Source: Pseudarthrobacter sp. NBSH8
GTDB taxonomy: Bacteria; Actinomycetota; Actinomycetes; Actinomycetales; Micrococcaceae
DNA: 64,000 bases
Assembly (NCBI RefSeq): GCF_014217545.1
Contig: NZ_CP043178.1
Location: 2,976,001-3,040,000, forward strand
Direction of reading: 5' to 3'
In this document: piece after piece, positions 1-11,293 of the stretch
How positions within the stretch are numbered: position 1 is the stretch's first letter
How the letters are laid out: each line of letters starts with the position of its first letter
Position numbers and translations under genes: made by a program
The notes under the pieces: generated by a model
Seen by the model: only the letters and a program-made list of their open reading frames with translations
Told to the model about the DNA's origin: nothing
Databases searched by the model: none

Positions 1-1587
1 GTCGAACGTCACGTCCGTTTCCTCGAACCCCAGCCCGGCCAGTTCGGGGTAAGCCCGCCGCAGCGCCGTCAGCGAGCGGTAGAGCGACAGGAGCCGCGCG
101 TGGTCACCGTCCGCGGCCTCCGCCCAGTTGAGTTTGGAGCGCCGGAACGTTTCGGGATCCTGTGGATCGGGGACGACGGCGGGATCCCACCCCATGCGTT
201 CAAACTCTCGGATTCTGCCCTCCGCCGTCGCCTTGCCCAACTCCGGTTCGGGGTGCGAGGTGAAGAACTGCCATGGGGTGGAGGCCCCGAATTCCTCGCC
301 CATAAACAGCATGGGCGTAAACGGCGCGGTCAGCGTCAGCACTGCGGCCACAGCCAGCGGGCCGTACGGGAGGGACTGGGACAGCCTGTCGCCGATGGCA
401 CGGTTGCCGATCTGGTCGTGGTTCTGGCTGCAGACCACCAGGGCCGCGGGGTGGACCAGCGAGGTGTCGATGGGCCGGCCGTGGTGGCGTCCGCGGAAGC
501 TGGAGTAGCTGCCATCGTGCAGGAAGCCATCCTTGAGGACCTTGGCCAGCACGCCGAGGGACGCGAAATCGCCGTAATACCCTGCGGTCTCGCCGCTGAC
601 ATTGACGTGCACCGCATGGTGGAAGTCGTCGCTCCACTGCCCGGCAAGACCGAAGCCGTTGGCATCGCGGGGATAGATCAGCCGCGGATTGTTCAGGTCC
701 GATTCGGCGATGAGGGTCTTGGGAAGCCCTGTCTCCGTGGAGATGGCATCGCCCAGCGCGCCGAACTCCTCCAGGAGGTGCACGGCCCGCTCATCGCGGA
801 GTGCGTGAACGGCATCCAGTCGCAGCCCGTCCACGTGATAGTCGCGCAGCCACAGGGCCGCGTTGTCCAGGATGTATTCACGGACGACATCGGATCCCGG
901 GCCGTCGAGGTTGACCGAATCGCCCCACGTGTTGGCGTCCCCCTGCTTGAGGTAGGGGCCGAATTTGGACAGGTAGTTGCCGCTGGGTCCCAGGTGGTTG
1001 TAGACCACGTCCTGGATGACGCCCAGTCCGGCGGCGTGGGCGGCGTCCACAAAGCGCTGGTAGGCCGCAGGCCCGCCGTAGCCTTCGTGGACCGCGAACC
1101 ACTGGACACCGTCGTAACCCCAGTTGTGGGTGCCGTTGAATCCGTTGACCGGCAGCAGCTCCACAAAGTCGACGCCGAGGTCCGCGAGGTAACCGAGCTT
1201 ATCCGCGGCGGCGTCCAACGTTCCTTCGGGGGTGAAGGTTCCCACGTGCAGTTCGTAGATGACCGAACCGCGCAGTTCCTTGCCCTGCCAGCCGGCGTCC
1301 TGCCACCGGTGCGCGGCGGGATCGAAGGTTCGCGAGAGACCGTGGACGCCGTCCGGAACCCGCCGGGACCGGGGATCCGGCACGGGGGTGGTGTCGCCGT
1401 CGAGCAGGTAACCATAATCCACTTCGCCGCCGGCCGGCGCGTCCGGCGCGGACCACCAGCCTTCAGAGCCGGGAGCGGAACGGACCTTCTCCATGGGGTA
1501 CTCCCGGCCGTCAGCCACGAGCACCACGGCGGCGGCGTCCGGCGCCCAGACATCAAAACGGCCGGTTCCCACGTTGGCCAGGGTCAT
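1..1587 (-). CDS. treZ: Malto-oligosyltrehalose trehalohydrolase, 3' end missing
   Basis: Last enzyme of the TreXYZ route: it releases trehalose from the maltooligosyl-trehalose made by TreY. The 529 residues present show an N-terminal beta-sandwich (about 1-90) and a GH13 barrel with [13 protein letters not shown], the nucleophile region [11 protein letters not shown], the acid/base region [10 protein letters not shown] and the SQNHDQIGN motif. The C-terminal beta domain (perhaps 50 residues) lies beyond the window edge. The ATG at 1587 overlaps the treY stop as ATGA, which fixes the start and implies translational coupling. The large open frames on the opposite strand are GC-rich shadows. 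Confidence 0.95.
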   Translation of the reverse strand, partial: MTLANVGTGRFDVWAPDAAAVVLVADGREYPMEKVRSAPGSEGWWSAPDAPAGGEVDYGYLLDGDTTPVPDPRSRRVPDGVHGLSRTFDPAAHRWQDAGWQGKELRGSVIYELHVGTFTPEGTLDAAADKLGYLADLGVDFVELLPVNGFNGTHNWGYDGVQWFAVHEGYGGPAAYQRFVDAAHAAGLGVIQDVVYNHLGPSGNYLSKFGPYLKQGDANTWGDSVNLDGPGSDVVREYILDNAALWLRDYHVDGLRLDAVHALRDERAVHLLEEFGALGDAISTETGLPKTLIAESDLNNPRLIYPRDANGFGLAGQWSDDFHHAVHVNVSGETAGYYGDFASLGVLAKVLKDGFLHDGSYSSFRGRHHGRPIDTSLVHPAALVVCSQNHDQIGNRAIGDRLSQSLPYGPLAVAAVLTLTAPFTPMLFMGEEFGASTPWQFFTSHPEPELGKATAEGRIREFERMGWDPAVVPDPQDPETFRRSKLNWAEAADGDHARLLSLYRSLTALRRAYPELAGLGFEETDVTFD

Positions 1588-3911
1588 CGTGTTTCTCCAT
1601 TCGCTGGTACCAGCAGGGCCACCGGATAGGTGCCCAGCAGTTCGGCCACCGGAACGCTGCCGGGCCCGTACCCGACACCGGTGAGTTCATCACGCATCGG
1701 AACGGAAAGCTCGACGGCGGTGTCCCGCCATCCGCCGCCGGCCGCCAGTCCCGCAGGGAGCCTGGTGGCCAGGGCGAGCACGCCGGGGGCCTCCGCCGCC
1801 GCGCCGCGGGAGAAGGCCACGAGGTGGCCGGCCGCCGCGCCGGCTGCCTGCACCGGGCTGTAGCCGCCGAAAAGCTCCGGCTGGTCCCGGCGCAGCCGCA
1901 GTGCCCGCGAGATGACCAGGAGCTTGCTGGCCTCCGTGCCCGCGGCGGGCAGGGTGCCGGCGTCGATGGTTGCCAGTTCGTCGCGGCGCTGCCCGAAGTC
2001 CACAGGGCGGCGGTTGTCCGGATCGGTCAGGGACCGTTCCCAGAACTCGCTGCCCTGATAGACGTCCGGGACTCCCGGCATGGCCAGCTGGACCAGCTTC
2101 GCCGAGAGTGAGTTGGACGCTGCATGGGCATCGATGCGGTCCACAAACGCCGTGAGGGCTGCCGCCACCTTGGTGTTGTCAAACACGGCATCCACGGCTG
2201 CTGTGACGGTCTTTTCGAAGGCCCCGTCCGGTTCGGTCCAGGTGGTGGAGTTGCCGGCTTCGCGGGCCGCCTTCTCCGCGTAGCCCTGCAGCCGCTCCCG
2301 GCTGGCCGGCCAGGCGCCCACGATGGACTGCCACAGCAGGTTTTCGAACGGGCCGTCCGGGACGGGGGCCAGCCGGCGGAGGGTGACAAGGGTGTCGGCC
2401 CATTCAGCGGGGAGTTCGGCGATCACAGAAATCCGGGCCCGCGCGTCCTCGCTGCGTTTGGTGTCATGGGTGGACAGCGTGGTCATGGACAGCGGCATGT
2501 CGCGTTGGCGCCGCTCCATCCGCCGGTGGAATTCCGCCGGCTCCAGGGCGAACTCGGTGGGTTCGGCGCCCACTTCCGTGAGCGTGCCCAGCCGGGTGTA
2601 CCGGTAGAAGGCGGTGTCCTCCACACCCTTGGCCATGACCATGCCGGAGGTCTGCTGGAACCGGACGGCGATGGCATTGTCCGGATCCAGCAGCAAGGGC
2701 AGGAGCGTGTCCACGGCGCCTACCAGCTCGGGGCGGTGGCCTGCTGCGGCGCCGGCTGCTTCGTTCAGCACTTCGGCGCCTGTGGGCAGGTAGGTCCGGT
2801 AAACCGGGAAGGCGGCGATGATTTCGGCGAGGGCGTCCGCAGCCTCGGTTACGGACAACCCGGCGGCCTCCGGCACAAGCCGGGCCAGCCGCAGCACCTC
2901 GGAGCGCAGGATGCCGTCCGCGATCATGCGCTTGGTGCCGAGGATCATCCCGGCGTAGTCGGCGGGGCTACCGCCCCGCAAGGATGCGTCCAGATCATCA
3001 AGACCCGGCTGGCCGGCCGGGTCCACAAAGAGCCGGTCCACGTCCGCCAGGGCGTCGTAGCCGGTGGTCCCTTCGCAGGCGAATTCGCAGGGCAGGACTT
3101 CCCCGGGTTCGAGGATTTTCTCCACCAGGATGTACGCACCGCCGCTGAGATCCTTGAGCCAGCGCAGGTATCCCCCGGGATCGGCCAGGCCGTCCGGGTG
3201 GTCCACGCGGAGCCCGTCCACCAGGTCCTCGGTGAACCAGCGGCCCACTTCGGCATGGGCTTCCTCAAAGACGCGCGGGGTTTCCACGCGGATGCCCGCC
3301 AGGGTGGTGACGGCGAAGAAGCGCCGGTAGTTCAGGTCGGCGTCGGCCCGCCGCCAGCCCACCAGCTGGTAGTGCTGGCGGTTGTGGACGTCCTGTGCGG
3401 AGTCCCCGGCCGAGTACGTTCCGATGGCCAGCGGGAACCGGTGGTCGTAGTACCGCAGCTCGCCGTCCACGATTTCCAGTTTGGCCAGGTCATCGTCCGA
3501 GCCCAGCATGGGCAGGCGCACCTTGCCCCCGGCGAGGTCCCATTCGACGTCGAACGCGTCCGCGTACGGCGAGTCCTTGCCTTCCTTCAGCAGGGACCAC
3601 CACCACGGGTTCTGCACAGGAGTGGCAACACCCACATGGTTCGGCACGATGTCCACCAGGACACCCATGCCGTGGGCACGGGCGGCCTGGGATAGCGCCA
3701 GAAGACCTTCGGGGCCGCCGCGTTCGGGGTCCACAGCGGAAGGGTCGGTGACGTCGTAGCCGTGGTCCGATCCCTCCTCTGCCGTCAGGATGGGTGACAG
3801 GTAGACCCAGTCAGCACCCAGGTCTTTCAGGTAAGGGACGGTGGCTGCAGCGTCAAAGAGCGTGAAGCTGCGCCGGATCTGCAGCCGGTAGGTGGAGGCA
3901 GGGACCTTCAC
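1584..3911 (-). CDS. treY: Malto-oligosyltrehalose synthase
   Basis: GH13 intramolecular transglucosylase that converts the reducing-end alpha-1,4 bond of a maltodextrin into the alpha,alpha-1,1 bond of maltooligosyl-trehalose. At 775 residues it has normal family length. It opens with VPASTYRLQ, typical of TreY, and carries DIVPNHVGV, the nucleophile region [14 protein letters not shown], the acid/base region YILVEKIL and the late [13 protein letters not shown] motif. Its GTG start (3909-3911) overlaps the treX stop as GTGA and its stop overlaps the treZ start, so X, Y and Z form one tightly coupled operon. Confidence 0.96.
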   Translation of the reverse strand: MKVPASTYRLQIRRSFTLFDAAATVPYLKDLGADWVYLSPILTAEEGSDHGYDVTDPSAVDPERGGPEGLLALSQAARAHGMGVLVDIVPNHVGVATPVQNPWWWSLLKEGKDSPYADAFDVEWDLAGGKVRLPMLGSDDDLAKLEIVDGELRYYDHRFPLAIGTYSAGDSAQDVHNRQHYQLVGWRRADADLNYRRFFAVTTLAGIRVETPRVFEEAHAEVGRWFTEDLVDGLRVDHPDGLADPGGYLRWLKDLSGGAYILVEKILEPGEVLPCEFACEGTTGYDALADVDRLFVDPAGQPGLDDLDASLRGGSPADYAGMILGTKRMIADGILRSEVLRLARLVPEAAGLSVTEAADALAEIIAAFPVYRTYLPTGAEVLNEAAGAAAGHRPELVGAVDTLLPLLLDPDNAIAVRFQQTSGMVMAKGVEDTAFYRYTRLGTLTEVGAEPTEFALEPAEFHRRMERRQRDMPLSMTTLSTHDTKRSEDARARISVIAELPAEWADTLVTLRRLAPVPDGPFENLLWQSIVGAWPASRERLQGYAEKAAREAGNSTTWTEPDGAFEKTVTAAVDAVFDNTKVAAALTAFVDRIDAHAASNSLSAKLVQLAMPGVPDVYQGSEFWERSLTDPDNRRPVDFGQRRDELATIDAGTLPAAGTEASKLLVISRALRLRRDQPELFGGYSPVQAAGAAAGHLVAFSRGAAAEAPGVLALATRLPAGLAAGGGWRDTAVELSVPMRDELTGVGYGPGSVPVAELLGTYPVALLVPANGETR

Positions 3912-6163
3912 TTTTCGTCCGCCTTCGCTTCACTTGCCCTCGCTTCGCTGGCTTTGGCTGCCTGGGTCTGCGCCTCCACCATTTCTTCCTGCGCTTCTTC
4001 ATGATCGGCCATGGAAGCCAGGGACGCGGCGGCGGACAGGTCCACGTCAGCTTCGGGGCCGGAGTAGGCCCGCAGGACCACCATGGATTTGGCATCCAGG
4101 GTCAGCGTGGCGCCGGCCTTGAGCGGTTCGTAAGCGTCTGCCTGGGTGGCGGTGTCGATCATGACCTCCCAGGACTGGGCGTACTCCTCCGACGGAAGGA
4201 GGAAGTCCACACTGTCGTCATGGGCGTTGAACGCCATCAGGAAGCTGTCGTCGGTGATCCGGCGGCCGCGGAAATCCTTCTCCTGGATGCCGTCGCCGTT
4301 GTAGAAGACACCGATGGTCCGGCCGAAGCCGTTCCCCCAGTCCTCGGGCAGCATCTCGGTGCCGTCGGTCCGCAGCCAGACGATGTCCGGCAGCTTCTCA
4401 CCTTCGCCGCGGCGGACAGGACGTCCGTCAAAGAAGCGGCTGCGGCGGAACGTGGGGTGGTCGCGCCGGATCTTGTTCACGAAGGCTGTGAACTCGATCA
4501 GGGGCTGGTCCATGGCATCCCAGTGGATCCAGCTCAGTTCCGAATCCTGGCAGTAGGTGTTGTTGTTTCCCTGCTGCGTGCGGCCCAGCTCGTCGCCGTG
4601 GAGCACCATGGGCACGCCCTGGGAGAGCAGGAGGGTGGCGAGGAAGTTCCGCTGCTGGCGGGCGCGGAGCGTCAGGACTTTCTCGTCGTCCGTGTCGCCC
4701 TCTTCGCCGCAGTTCCAGGACCGGTTGTGCGACTCCCCGTCGTTATTGCCTTCACCATTGGCGTCGTTGTGCTTCTCGTTGTAGGACACGAGGTCGCGCA
4801 TGGTGAAGCCGTCGTGGGCGGTGACAAAGTTGATGGAGGCCACCGGCCGGCGGGCGGAGCTTTCGTAGAGATCCGCGGAGCCGGTCAGCCGGGAAGCGAA
4901 TTCCCCCAGTGTGGCGTGCTCGCCACGCCAGAAATCACGGACTGTGTCGCGGTACTTGCCGTTCCATTCGGTCCACTGGGGCGGGAAGTTACCCACCTGG
5001 TAGCCGCCCGGACCGATATCCCAGGGCTCAGCGATCAGCTTGACCTGGGAGACAATCGGGTCCTGCTGGATCAGTTCGAAGAAGGTGGACAGCTTGTCCA
5101 CGTCGTAGAATTCGCGGGCCAGCGTGGAGGCGAGGTCGAACCGGAAGCCGTCAACGTGCATTTCCGTGACCCAGTACCGCAGGGAGTCCATCAGCAGCTG
5201 CAGGGAGTGGGGGTGCCGGACGTTCAGGGAGTTGCCGGTGCCGGTGTAATCCATGTAGTGCTTGTGGTCGCCGTCGACAAGGCGGTAGTAGGCCTGGTTG
5301 TCGATGCCCTTGAAGGACAGGGTGGGGCCCAGGTGGTTGCCCTCGGCGGTGTGATTGTAGACCACGTCAAGGATGACTTCGATGCCGGCACGGTGCAGGT
5401 CGCGGACCATGGCCTTGAACTCCTGGACCTGGTTTCCCACGTCCCCGGCGGAGCTGTAGGTATTTTGCGGGGCGAAGAAGCCGATGGTGTTGTAGCCCCA
5501 GTAGTTGTTCAGGCCCTTCTCCACCAGGGTGCCGTCATTGACGAACTGGTGGACCGGCATCAGTTCGATCGCTGTGGCGCCGAGCTTTTTGAGGTGCTCG
5601 ATGACCGCGGGGTGGGCCACGCCGGCGTAGGTGCCGCGCTGCTCCTCAGGAATTTCGGGGTGCAGCTGGGTGAGGCCCTTGACGTGTGCTTCGTAAATGA
5701 CCGACTGGTGGTAGGGAATACGGAGCTGGCGGTCGCCATCCCACTCGAAGAACGGGTTGATGACCACGCCGTGCATGGTGTGCGGCGCCGAGTCGGCGTC
5801 GTTTCGGGAATCGGGGTCGCCGAATTCATAGGAGAAGAGCGCAGGGTCCCAGTCGATCTGGCCCTCAACGGCCTTGGCGTAGGGGTCCATCAGCAGCTTG
5901 TTGGCGTTGAACCGGCTGCCGCCTGCAGGATCGTAAGGTCCGTGGACCCGGTAGCCGTACTTCTGGCCGGGCTGGATGTGGGGCAGGTAGCAGTGCCATA
6001 CGTAGGCGTCCACTTCAGTGAGCTCGATCCGGGTCTCGGTGAGGTCATCGGCCAAGAGGCAGAGTTCCACCCGCTCCGCCTGTTCGCTGAACAGGGCAAA
6101 GTTGGTGCCGGTACCGTCGAAGGTAGCTCCGAGGGGGTAAGCGGTTCCAGGCCAGACTTCCAT
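3908..6163 (-). CDS. treX: Glycogen debranching enzyme (isoamylase type)
   Basis: First gene of the trehalose operon. It hydrolyses alpha-1,6 branches of glycogen to give linear maltodextrins for TreY. It has 751 residues: an N-terminal CBM48-like sandwich (about 1-150), then a GH13 barrel with [10 protein letters not shown], nucleophile region DGFRFDLAS, acid/base region LIAEPWDIG and FVTAHDGFT, then a C-terminal beta domain. The last 50 or so residues form an Ala/Glu/Lys-rich tail absent from most GlgX proteins. A GAGGAG ribosome site sits 4-9 bases upstream of the ATG. By family it could equally be called glgX; the treYZ context favours treX. Confidence 0.95.
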   Translation of the reverse strand: MEVWPGTAYPLGATFDGTGTNFALFSEQAERVELCLLADDLTETRIELTEVDAYVWHCYLPHIQPGQKYGYRVHGPYDPAGGSRFNANKLLMDPYAKAVEGQIDWDPALFSYEFGDPDSRNDADSAPHTMHGVVINPFFEWDGDRQLRIPYHQSVIYEAHVKGLTQLHPEIPEEQRGTYAGVAHPAVIEHLKKLGATAIELMPVHQFVNDGTLVEKGLNNYWGYNTIGFFAPQNTYSSAGDVGNQVQEFKAMVRDLHRAGIEVILDVVYNHTAEGNHLGPTLSFKGIDNQAYYRLVDGDHKHYMDYTGTGNSLNVRHPHSLQLLMDSLRYWVTEMHVDGFRFDLASTLAREFYDVDKLSTFFELIQQDPIVSQVKLIAEPWDIGPGGYQVGNFPPQWTEWNGKYRDTVRDFWRGEHATLGEFASRLTGSADLYESSARRPVASINFVTAHDGFTMRDLVSYNEKHNDANGEGNNDGESHNRSWNCGEEGDTDDEKVLTLRARQQRNFLATLLLSQGVPMVLHGDELGRTQQGNNNTYCQDSELSWIHWDAMDQPLIEFTAFVNKIRRDHPTFRRSRFFDGRPVRRGEGEKLPDIVWLRTDGTEMLPEDWGNGFGRTIGVFYNGDGIQEKDFRGRRITDDSFLMAFNAHDDSVDFLLPSEEYAQSWEVMIDTATQADAYEPLKAGATLTLDAKSMVVLRAYSGPEADVDLSAAASLASMADHEEAQEEMVEAQTQAAKASEARASEAKADEK

Positions 6164-6228
6164 GATGCTCCTCTTTGGTTGCTGCAGCAGGGGAAACGGA
6201 ACGCCCCACTGCAGGTGCGAACGTATGC

Positions 6229-7824
6229 CTACCGTAGCGGCAGGCTGTGACTATTACGTGAATGGGGCCCAGAGTTACTAAGCCTACTGACTTTACCCCA
6301 GGTGTAGGGTAAGGCATCGGCGACACTGCCGGCGGTGATAGGCCCGCCCTCGCAGGCGTCCGACGCCGATCTGCCGGCCTTGCCGTGCATTGCGGCGCCT
6401 AGTGCGGCCAGCGCAGCCCAACGCGCCGGGCCTGGAATGTCCAGTTTTTGGAACCGCCCGACGTCGGTCCCTGACTGCGCCAGCAGCGCACCAATGATGC
6501 CGGCCAGGACGTCGCCGCTGCCGGCCGTGGCCAGCCACGGGACGCCGTCGGCCTGGCTGAACACGGCTCCGTCTGGGGCCGCCACCAGCGTGGTGGCGCC
6601 TTTCAGGAGGACCGTGGCGCCCGTCAGCCCGGCGGCCTTGCGCGCGGCCGCCAGCGTTCCTGCCTCCACCTCTGGGCGGTCGGCGGGTTCGCCCAGCCGC
6701 GCCAGCAAGGCGGCAAGCTCGCCGGCGTGCGGCGTGAGCACCACCTGCGGCCCCAGGACCGCGGGCAGGGCAGGCAGCGCCCCGGCGTCGGCGATGACGG
6801 GCAGGCCGGATTCCACGGCGTCGCGGGCGCGCTGGAGCTGTTCGGTGTCGCCGGGCCCCATGCCCGAACCCACGAGCCACGCCTGGACGCGGGTGTCCGC
6901 CACGGAGCCCGTACTGCACACCACTTCCGGGCAGGACTGACGCACCAGGTTGGCCACCTCGGGCGGGCCCAGGTAGCGGACCATGCCAGCGCCCGCTGCC
7001 AGCGCACCGCGGCAGGCCAGCACGGCGGCGCCCGGATAATCGGCGGATCCTGCCACGACGCCCAGGACGCCGCGGGAATACTTGTGCGAGCGCCTCCCGG
7101 GCTGCGGCAGGAGCCGGGCCAGGTCCGCCAGCTCAAACCTGCGCAGTGCCGGCCATGGCAGGTCTTCTTCGATTCCGATGGGCACCACGTGGACGCGGCC
7201 GGCGTGATCGGCGCCAGGGTCGGCCAGCAGCCCCACCTTGGCTGCGCCGAATGTTACGGTCACCTCCGCGGACAGCACCGGCGCATGGGCTTCCCCGGTA
7301 TCGGCATCCACGCCGCTGGGAACATCGCAGGCCACCACGATCCCCGGCTCCCCGGACGAGAGCCGCAGTTCCGCAAGACCCCTGACCAGGTCAGCGGCCG
7401 CCCCGCGTAGACCCCCGTTGGCGCCCGTTCCCAGAATTGCGTCAATCACAACGTCGGCACTCGCCACCTGTGCCGCAAGCTCGTTGGCGTTGAGTTCGGT
7501 GAGGAGGTACACCCGGCCGCCGGCGCGCTCAAAGGCAGCCAGCGCCTCGGTGTGGGCGGTTCCGGCGGCGAGCACCGCCGTCGTTCGCATTCCCCTGGCA
7601 GCCAGGAACGAGGCGGCAAAGAGGCCGTCTCCCCCGTTGTTGCCCTTGCCCGCCAGGACGGCCACGCTGGCGCCGTAAAGCCGCCGGCCACGTGACTTCA
7701 GCTCGTGGACCGCCGCGTTGGCGAGCCCGTAGGAGGCGCGTTGCATCAGAACAGCACCCACCCCTGCAGACAGGAACGGCTGTTCGGCCGCCCTGATTTG
7801 GGTTCCGGTATAAGCGCTGATCAT
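6229..7824 (-). CDS. nnr: Bifunctional NAD(P)H-hydrate epimerase/dehydratase
   Basis: Repairs damaged NADHX/NADPHX. The N-terminal YjeF_N half (about 1-225) is the epimerase, with AGKGNNGGDG and VDAILGTGANGG. The C-terminal ribokinase-like half is the ADP- or ATP-dependent dehydratase, with VLTPHAGELAALL, VLLKGATTLV and the glycine-rich ATAGSGDVLAGIIGAL. The 531-residue length matches the fused bacterial form. It lies 37 bases downstream of acpS on the same strand, a common actinobacterial neighbourhood. The 65 bases between it and treX contain no visible terminator. Confidence 0.95.
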   Translation of the reverse strand: MISAYTGTQIRAAEQPFLSAGVGAVLMQRASYGLANAAVHELKSRGRRLYGASVAVLAGKGNNGGDGLFAASFLAARGMRTTAVLAAGTAHTEALAAFERAGGRVYLLTELNANELAAQVASADVVIDAILGTGANGGLRGAAADLVRGLAELRLSSGEPGIVVACDVPSGVDADTGEAHAPVLSAEVTVTFGAAKVGLLADPGADHAGRVHVVPIGIEEDLPWPALRRFELADLARLLPQPGRRSHKYSRGVLGVVAGSADYPGAAVLACRGALAAGAGMVRYLGPPEVANLVRQSCPEVVCSTGSVADTRVQAWLVGSGMGPGDTEQLQRARDAVESGLPVIADAGALPALPAVLGPQVVLTPHAGELAALLARLGEPADRPEVEAGTLAAARKAAGLTGATVLLKGATTLVAAPDGAVFSQADGVPWLATAGSGDVLAGIIGALLAQSGTDVGRFQKLDIPGPARWAALAALGAAMHGKAGRSASDACEGGPITAGSVADALPYTWGKVSRLSNSGPHSRNSHSLPLR

Positions 7825-7861
7825 GGCATCAGGTCCGTTGGCGGGTTGAGCAGGAGGTGGC

Positions 7862-8209
7862 TCAGCCTTCGGCCAGTACCGTGGCGGTGGCGATCCCGCC
7901 GTCGTGGCTCATGGAGACGTGCCACCGCTTGACGCCCTTGGACTCGGCCACTGCGAGGACGGTGCCTTTAACCTGGATGGTGGGTCCATGCTGGTCCAGC
8001 CCGATCCAGCAGTCCTGCCAGTTCATGCCTGCAGGCGCGCCGAGCACCTTGGCCACGGCTTCCTTGGCGGCGAACCGCGCGGCCAGCGAGCGGGTGTTCA
8101 GTTCACGTTCAGCGGGCACGAACAGCCGGTCCCGGAGCCCGGGGGTGCGCTCAAGCTGGCGGCCGAACCGCTCGATGTCTACAACGTCTACGCCAATGCC
8201 AACAATCAT
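7862..8209 (-). CDS. acpS: Holo-[acyl-carrier-protein] synthase
   Basis: Transfers 4'-phosphopantetheine from CoA to the conserved serine of acyl carrier protein. At 115 residues it has the normal AcpS length. It begins [15 protein letters not shown], containing the metal-binding Asp, and has the second signature [13 protein letters not shown] with the metal-binding Glu, then a C-terminal [14 protein letters not shown] strand. It is the first gene of an acpS-nnr pair and lies downstream of the glmS terminator. Confidence 0.95.
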   Translation of the reverse strand: MIVGIGVDVVDIERFGRQLERTPGLRDRLFVPAERELNTRSLAARFAAKEAVAKVLGAPAGMNWQDCWIGLDQHGPTIQVKGTVLAVAESKGVKRWHVSMSHDGGIATATVLAEG

Positions 8210-8264
8210 GGCGCTATTCTACGGGGACGCTCGTCACTGCACCGTACAGCGCCTTCCGCGGGAG

Positions 8265-8305
8265 ACAACACAAGCCCCGGGCCAAAGGCTCGGGGCTTGT
8301 GTTGT
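8265..8305 (-). terminator. Intrinsic terminator downstream of glmS
   Basis: A perfect 15-bp inverted repeat (arms 8265-8279 and 8291-8305, core AAGCCCCG/CGGGGCTT) extends through a G-U and three more pairs to an AAA loop. It lies between the glmS stop and the acpS start. The run after the stem on the minus strand is only moderately T-rich. Confidence 0.75.
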
Positions 8306-8341
8306 TGGTGACTAACCAGCGCAGGGCCGGTCAGGCTGCGG

Positions 8342-10234
8342 TTACTCTACGGTGACGCTCTTGGCGAGGTTGCGGGGCTGGTCCACGTCGTAGCCCTTGG
8401 CCGAGGCGAGGGCCAGGGCGAAGATCTGCAGCGGGACCGTGCTGAGCAGCGGGGCCAGCAGCGTGTCGGTCGCCGGGATGTAGAAGACGTGCTCGGCGTA
8501 GGCCTTCACGGCCTCGTCGCCCTCTTCGGCGATCACGATGGTCTTGGCGCCGCGGGCCCGGACTTCCTGGATGTTCGAGACCACCTTGGCGTGCAGCGAG
8601 TCGCGGCCGCGCGGGGACGGGACCACCACAAAGACGGGCTGGCCTTCCTCGATCAGCGCGATGGGGCCGTGTTTGAGCTCACCGGCGGCGAACCCTTCGG
8701 CGTGGATGTAGGCGAGCTCCTTGAGCTTCAGCGCACCTTCCATGGCCACCGGGAAGCCAACGTGGCGGCCCAGGAACAGCACCGACTTCGCATCCTTCAT
8801 GGACACGCCGAGTTCCTTGATCTGCGCCTCGTTGTCCAGGATCCTCTGGATCTTCGCGGGGATCTTGTTCAGGTCCGCCAGGATGTCCTTGATCTCGCCC
8901 TGGAACTTGTTCCCGCGCAGCTGCGCCAGGTACAGGCCCAACAGGTACGCGGCGGTGATCTGCGCCAGGAACGCCTTGGTGGAGGCAACGGCGATTTCCG
9001 GGCCGGCGTGCGTGTAAAGCACGGCGTCGGATTCCCGCGGGATGGTGGAGCCGTTGGTGTTGCAGATGGAGACGGTCTTGGCGCCCTGTTCCTTGGCGTA
9101 CCGGACGGCCATCAGGGTGTCCATGGTCTCCCCGGACTGGGAGATCGAAACGATCAGGGTGTTCGCGTCCACGATCGGGTCCCGGTACCGGAATTCGTGG
9201 GAGAGTTCCACCTCGGTGGCGATCCGGCACCAGCGCTCGATGGCGTACTTGGCCACCTGCCCGGCGTACGCGGACGTGCCGCAGGCCAGCACAATGATCT
9301 TGTCGACGTTCTTGAGCAGCTCCGGGTCGATCCTCAGCTCATCCAGGGTCAGTCTGCCGTTAAGGTCCGAGCGGCCCAGCAGCGTCTGCAGGACGGCGTT
9401 GGGCTGGTCATGGATTTCCTTCTCCATGAAGGACGGGAACCCGCCCTTTTCCGCGGATTCGGGGTCCCAGTCAACGTGGTATTCCTTGCCCTCGGCCGGG
9501 GCACCGAAGAAGTCCGTGATCTCCACCGTGTCGGCGGTGATGGTGACAATCTGGTCCTGGCCCAGCTCCACCGCACGGCGGGTGTAGTCAATGAACCCGG
9601 AAACATCCGAACCCAGGAAGTTCTCGCCCTCGCCCAGGCCAACCACCAAAGGTGAGTTACGGCGGGCAGCGACCACAACGTCCGGCTGGTCAGCGTGAAC
9701 CGCGAGGAGGGTGAACGCACCCTCGAGGCGCTGGCAGGCGAGCTGCATCGCCGTGGTCAGGCCGCCGTCGGAAACGTCGCCGTTAAGTTTGGTGCGGAAG
9801 ATATCGCCCAGCAGCACGGCAGCGACTTCAGTGTCCGTCTCGGACTCGAAAACATAGCCCTTGCCCACGAGTTCGAGCTTCAGCTCGGCGAAGTTTTCGA
9901 TGATGCCGTTGTGGATCAAGGCCAGCTTGCCGCCGTCGGCCAGGTGCGGGTGCGCGTTCTGGTCCGTGGGACCGCCGTGCGTGGCCCAGCGCGTGTGGCC
10001 GATACCGGTGAAGGTCTCCGGCAACGGACGCTCCTCCAGCTCAGCAAGAAGGTTGCTCAGCTTGCCGGACTTCTTCCGGGACTGAATAGACCCCGCAGAG
10101 ACCACCGCCACCCCCGCGGAGTCGTACCCCCGGTACTCGAGACGGCGCAATCCCTCAAGGACTACATCCAACGCACTGTGACCGGCAATCCCACGGCCAG
10201 CAGAATGGCCCACATATCCAACGATTCCACACAT
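8342..10234 (-). CDS. glmS: Glutamine-fructose-6-phosphate aminotransferase (isomerizing)
   Basis: Makes glucosamine-6-phosphate from fructose-6-phosphate and glutamine, the entry to UDP-GlcNAc and peptidoglycan. The 630 residues begin [10 protein letters not shown]. Cys2 is the N-terminal nucleophile of the class II glutaminase domain, so the ATG at 10234 is the true start although the frame is open upstream to 10339. Two SIS domains follow ([24 protein letters not shown]), then [17 protein letters not shown] and the conserved C-terminus NLAKSVTVE. No ribozyme-like element is apparent in the short upstream region. glmM at 12.7 kb supplies the next step. Confidence 0.97.
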   Translation of the reverse strand: MCGIVGYVGHSAGRGIAGHSALDVVLEGLRRLEYRGYDSAGVAVVSAGSIQSRKKSGKLSNLLAELEERPLPETFTGIGHTRWATHGGPTDQNAHPHLADGGKLALIHNGIIENFAELKLELVGKGYVFESETDTEVAAVLLGDIFRTKLNGDVSDGGLTTAMQLACQRLEGAFTLLAVHADQPDVVVAARRNSPLVVGLGEGENFLGSDVSGFIDYTRRAVELGQDQIVTITADTVEITDFFGAPAEGKEYHVDWDPESAEKGGFPSFMEKEIHDQPNAVLQTLLGRSDLNGRLTLDELRIDPELLKNVDKIIVLACGTSAYAGQVAKYAIERWCRIATEVELSHEFRYRDPIVDANTLIVSISQSGETMDTLMAVRYAKEQGAKTVSICNTNGSTIPRESDAVLYTHAGPEIAVASTKAFLAQITAAYLLGLYLAQLRGNKFQGEIKDILADLNKIPAKIQRILDNEAQIKELGVSMKDAKSVLFLGRHVGFPVAMEGALKLKELAYIHAEGFAAGELKHGPIALIEEGQPVFVVVPSPRGRDSLHAKVVSNIQEVRARGAKTIVIAEEGDEAVKAYAEHVFYIPATDTLLAPLLSTVPLQIFALALASAKGYDVDQPRNLAKSVTVE

Positions 10235-10322
10235 GGACTCCAGCTTATCGGCAGCCGGGTTGAGTTCTAAACTCAGGGTCCTCCATTTCGCTCTCAGGCC
10301 CGCGCGGGGCAGAATCTCTAAA
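10235..10322. promoter_or_regulatory. Divergent glmS/coaA intergenic region with a dyad
   Basis: These 88 bases separate two divergent starts and must hold both promoters. A short palindrome TGAGTT-CTA-AACTCA at 10261-10275 could be an operator. On the glmS side TAAGCT lies 7 bases before the ATG, alongside a GGAG ribosome site. I see no convincing -35 boxes. Confidence 0.35.
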
Positions 10323-11288
10323 GTGACTTTGCAACGCAACGAAGCGAATGGAGAGGGTGCCTCCCCATTCGTTGAGCTGGACCGTCAGACCTGGTCCCGG
10401 CTCGCCGCCCAGATGGAGCAGCCCCTTAACGAAGAGGACATTGTCCGCCTGCGTGGCCTCGGCGATCCCCTGGACATGAAGGAGATCCGCGAGGTCTACC
10501 TGCCCCTTTCCCGGCTCCTGCACCTGTATGTGGAGGCCGCGGGCCAGCTTCATTCGGCCACCACCACCTTCCTGGGTGAGCAGACCCAGCGGACTCCCTT
10601 TGTCATCGGCGTGGCCGGCTCGGTGGCCGTGGGCAAATCCACCATCGCCCGCGTGCTCCGGGAGATGCTGCGGCGCTGGCCCGGCACTCCCAACGTCGAG
10701 CTGATCACCACGGATGGTTTTCTTTATCCCCTGGCCGAGCTCAAACGGCGCCAGCTGCTGGAACGCAAGGGCTTCCCGGAGTCTTACGACCGCCGCGCGC
10801 TGCTGCGTTTTGTGAGCGAGATCAAGGGCGGCGCGGAGGAGGTCCGGGCACCCTGGTACTCCCACGTTACCTACGACATCGTGCCGGAGAAGGAAGTGGT
10901 GGTCCGCCGCCCGGACGTGCTGATTGTGGAGGGCCTGAACGTGCTGGCCCCGGCCCGCCCGCGCCACGACGGCAAGCAGGGGCTGGCGCTGAGCGATTTC
11001 TTCGATTTCTCCATCTATGTGGATGCCAAGACCTCCTTCATCGAGGAGTGGTACGTGGAGCGGTTCCGGAAACTCCAGAGCACCGCATTCGCGCAGCCGG
11101 AGTCCTATTTCCACAGGTATGCGACGCTGTCCGACGAGGAAGCCGAGCGCACCGCCCGGGACATCTGGAAACGCATCAACGAGCCCAATCTGGAGGAAAA
11201 CGTCCTCCCCACGCGCGGCCGGGCCCAGCTGGTTCTGACCAAGGACGCGGACCATTCCATCCGCCGCATGCTCCTGCGGAAGGTTTAA
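10323..11288 (+). CDS. coaA: Type I pantothenate kinase
   Basis: Phosphorylates pantothenate, the first step of CoA synthesis. The product has the P-loop [12 protein letters not shown], the TTDGFLYP strand, [22 protein letters not shown] and the C-terminal RPRAQLVL-type ending [15 protein letters not shown], matching the bacterial type I family (about 312 residues). I chose the GTG at 10323 (321 residues); the same frame is open back to 10233, but that would overlap the glmS start. The ribosome site is weak, so the exact start is uncertain. It is divergent from glmS and is followed after 5 bases by the carboxypeptidase gene. Confidence 0.9.
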   Translation: MTLQRNEANGEGASPFVELDRQTWSRLAAQMEQPLNEEDIVRLRGLGDPLDMKEIREVYLPLSRLLHLYVEAAGQLHSATTTFLGEQTQRTPFVIGVAGSVAVGKSTIARVLREMLRRWPGTPNVELITTDGFLYPLAELKRRQLLERKGFPESYDRRALLRFVSEIKGGAEEVRAPWYSHVTYDIVPEKEVVVRRPDVLIVEGLNVLAPARPRHDGKQGLALSDFFDFSIYVDAKTSFIEEWYVERFRKLQSTAFAQPESYFHRYATLSDEEAERTARDIWKRINEPNLEENVLPTRGRAQLVLTKDADHSIRRMLLRKV

Positions 11289-11293
11289 CCCAC

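Noticed and set aside
4001..6250. A 749-residue open frame antisense to treX, and a 523-residue frame antisense to treY (2124-3695)
   Set aside because: Both mirror GC-rich codon bias of the real genes on the other strand; they lack ribosome sites and recognisable domains.
10233..10322. N-terminal extension of CoaA by 30 residues
   Set aside because: It would overlap the glmS start and leave no promoter space, and pantothenate kinases lack such a segment.
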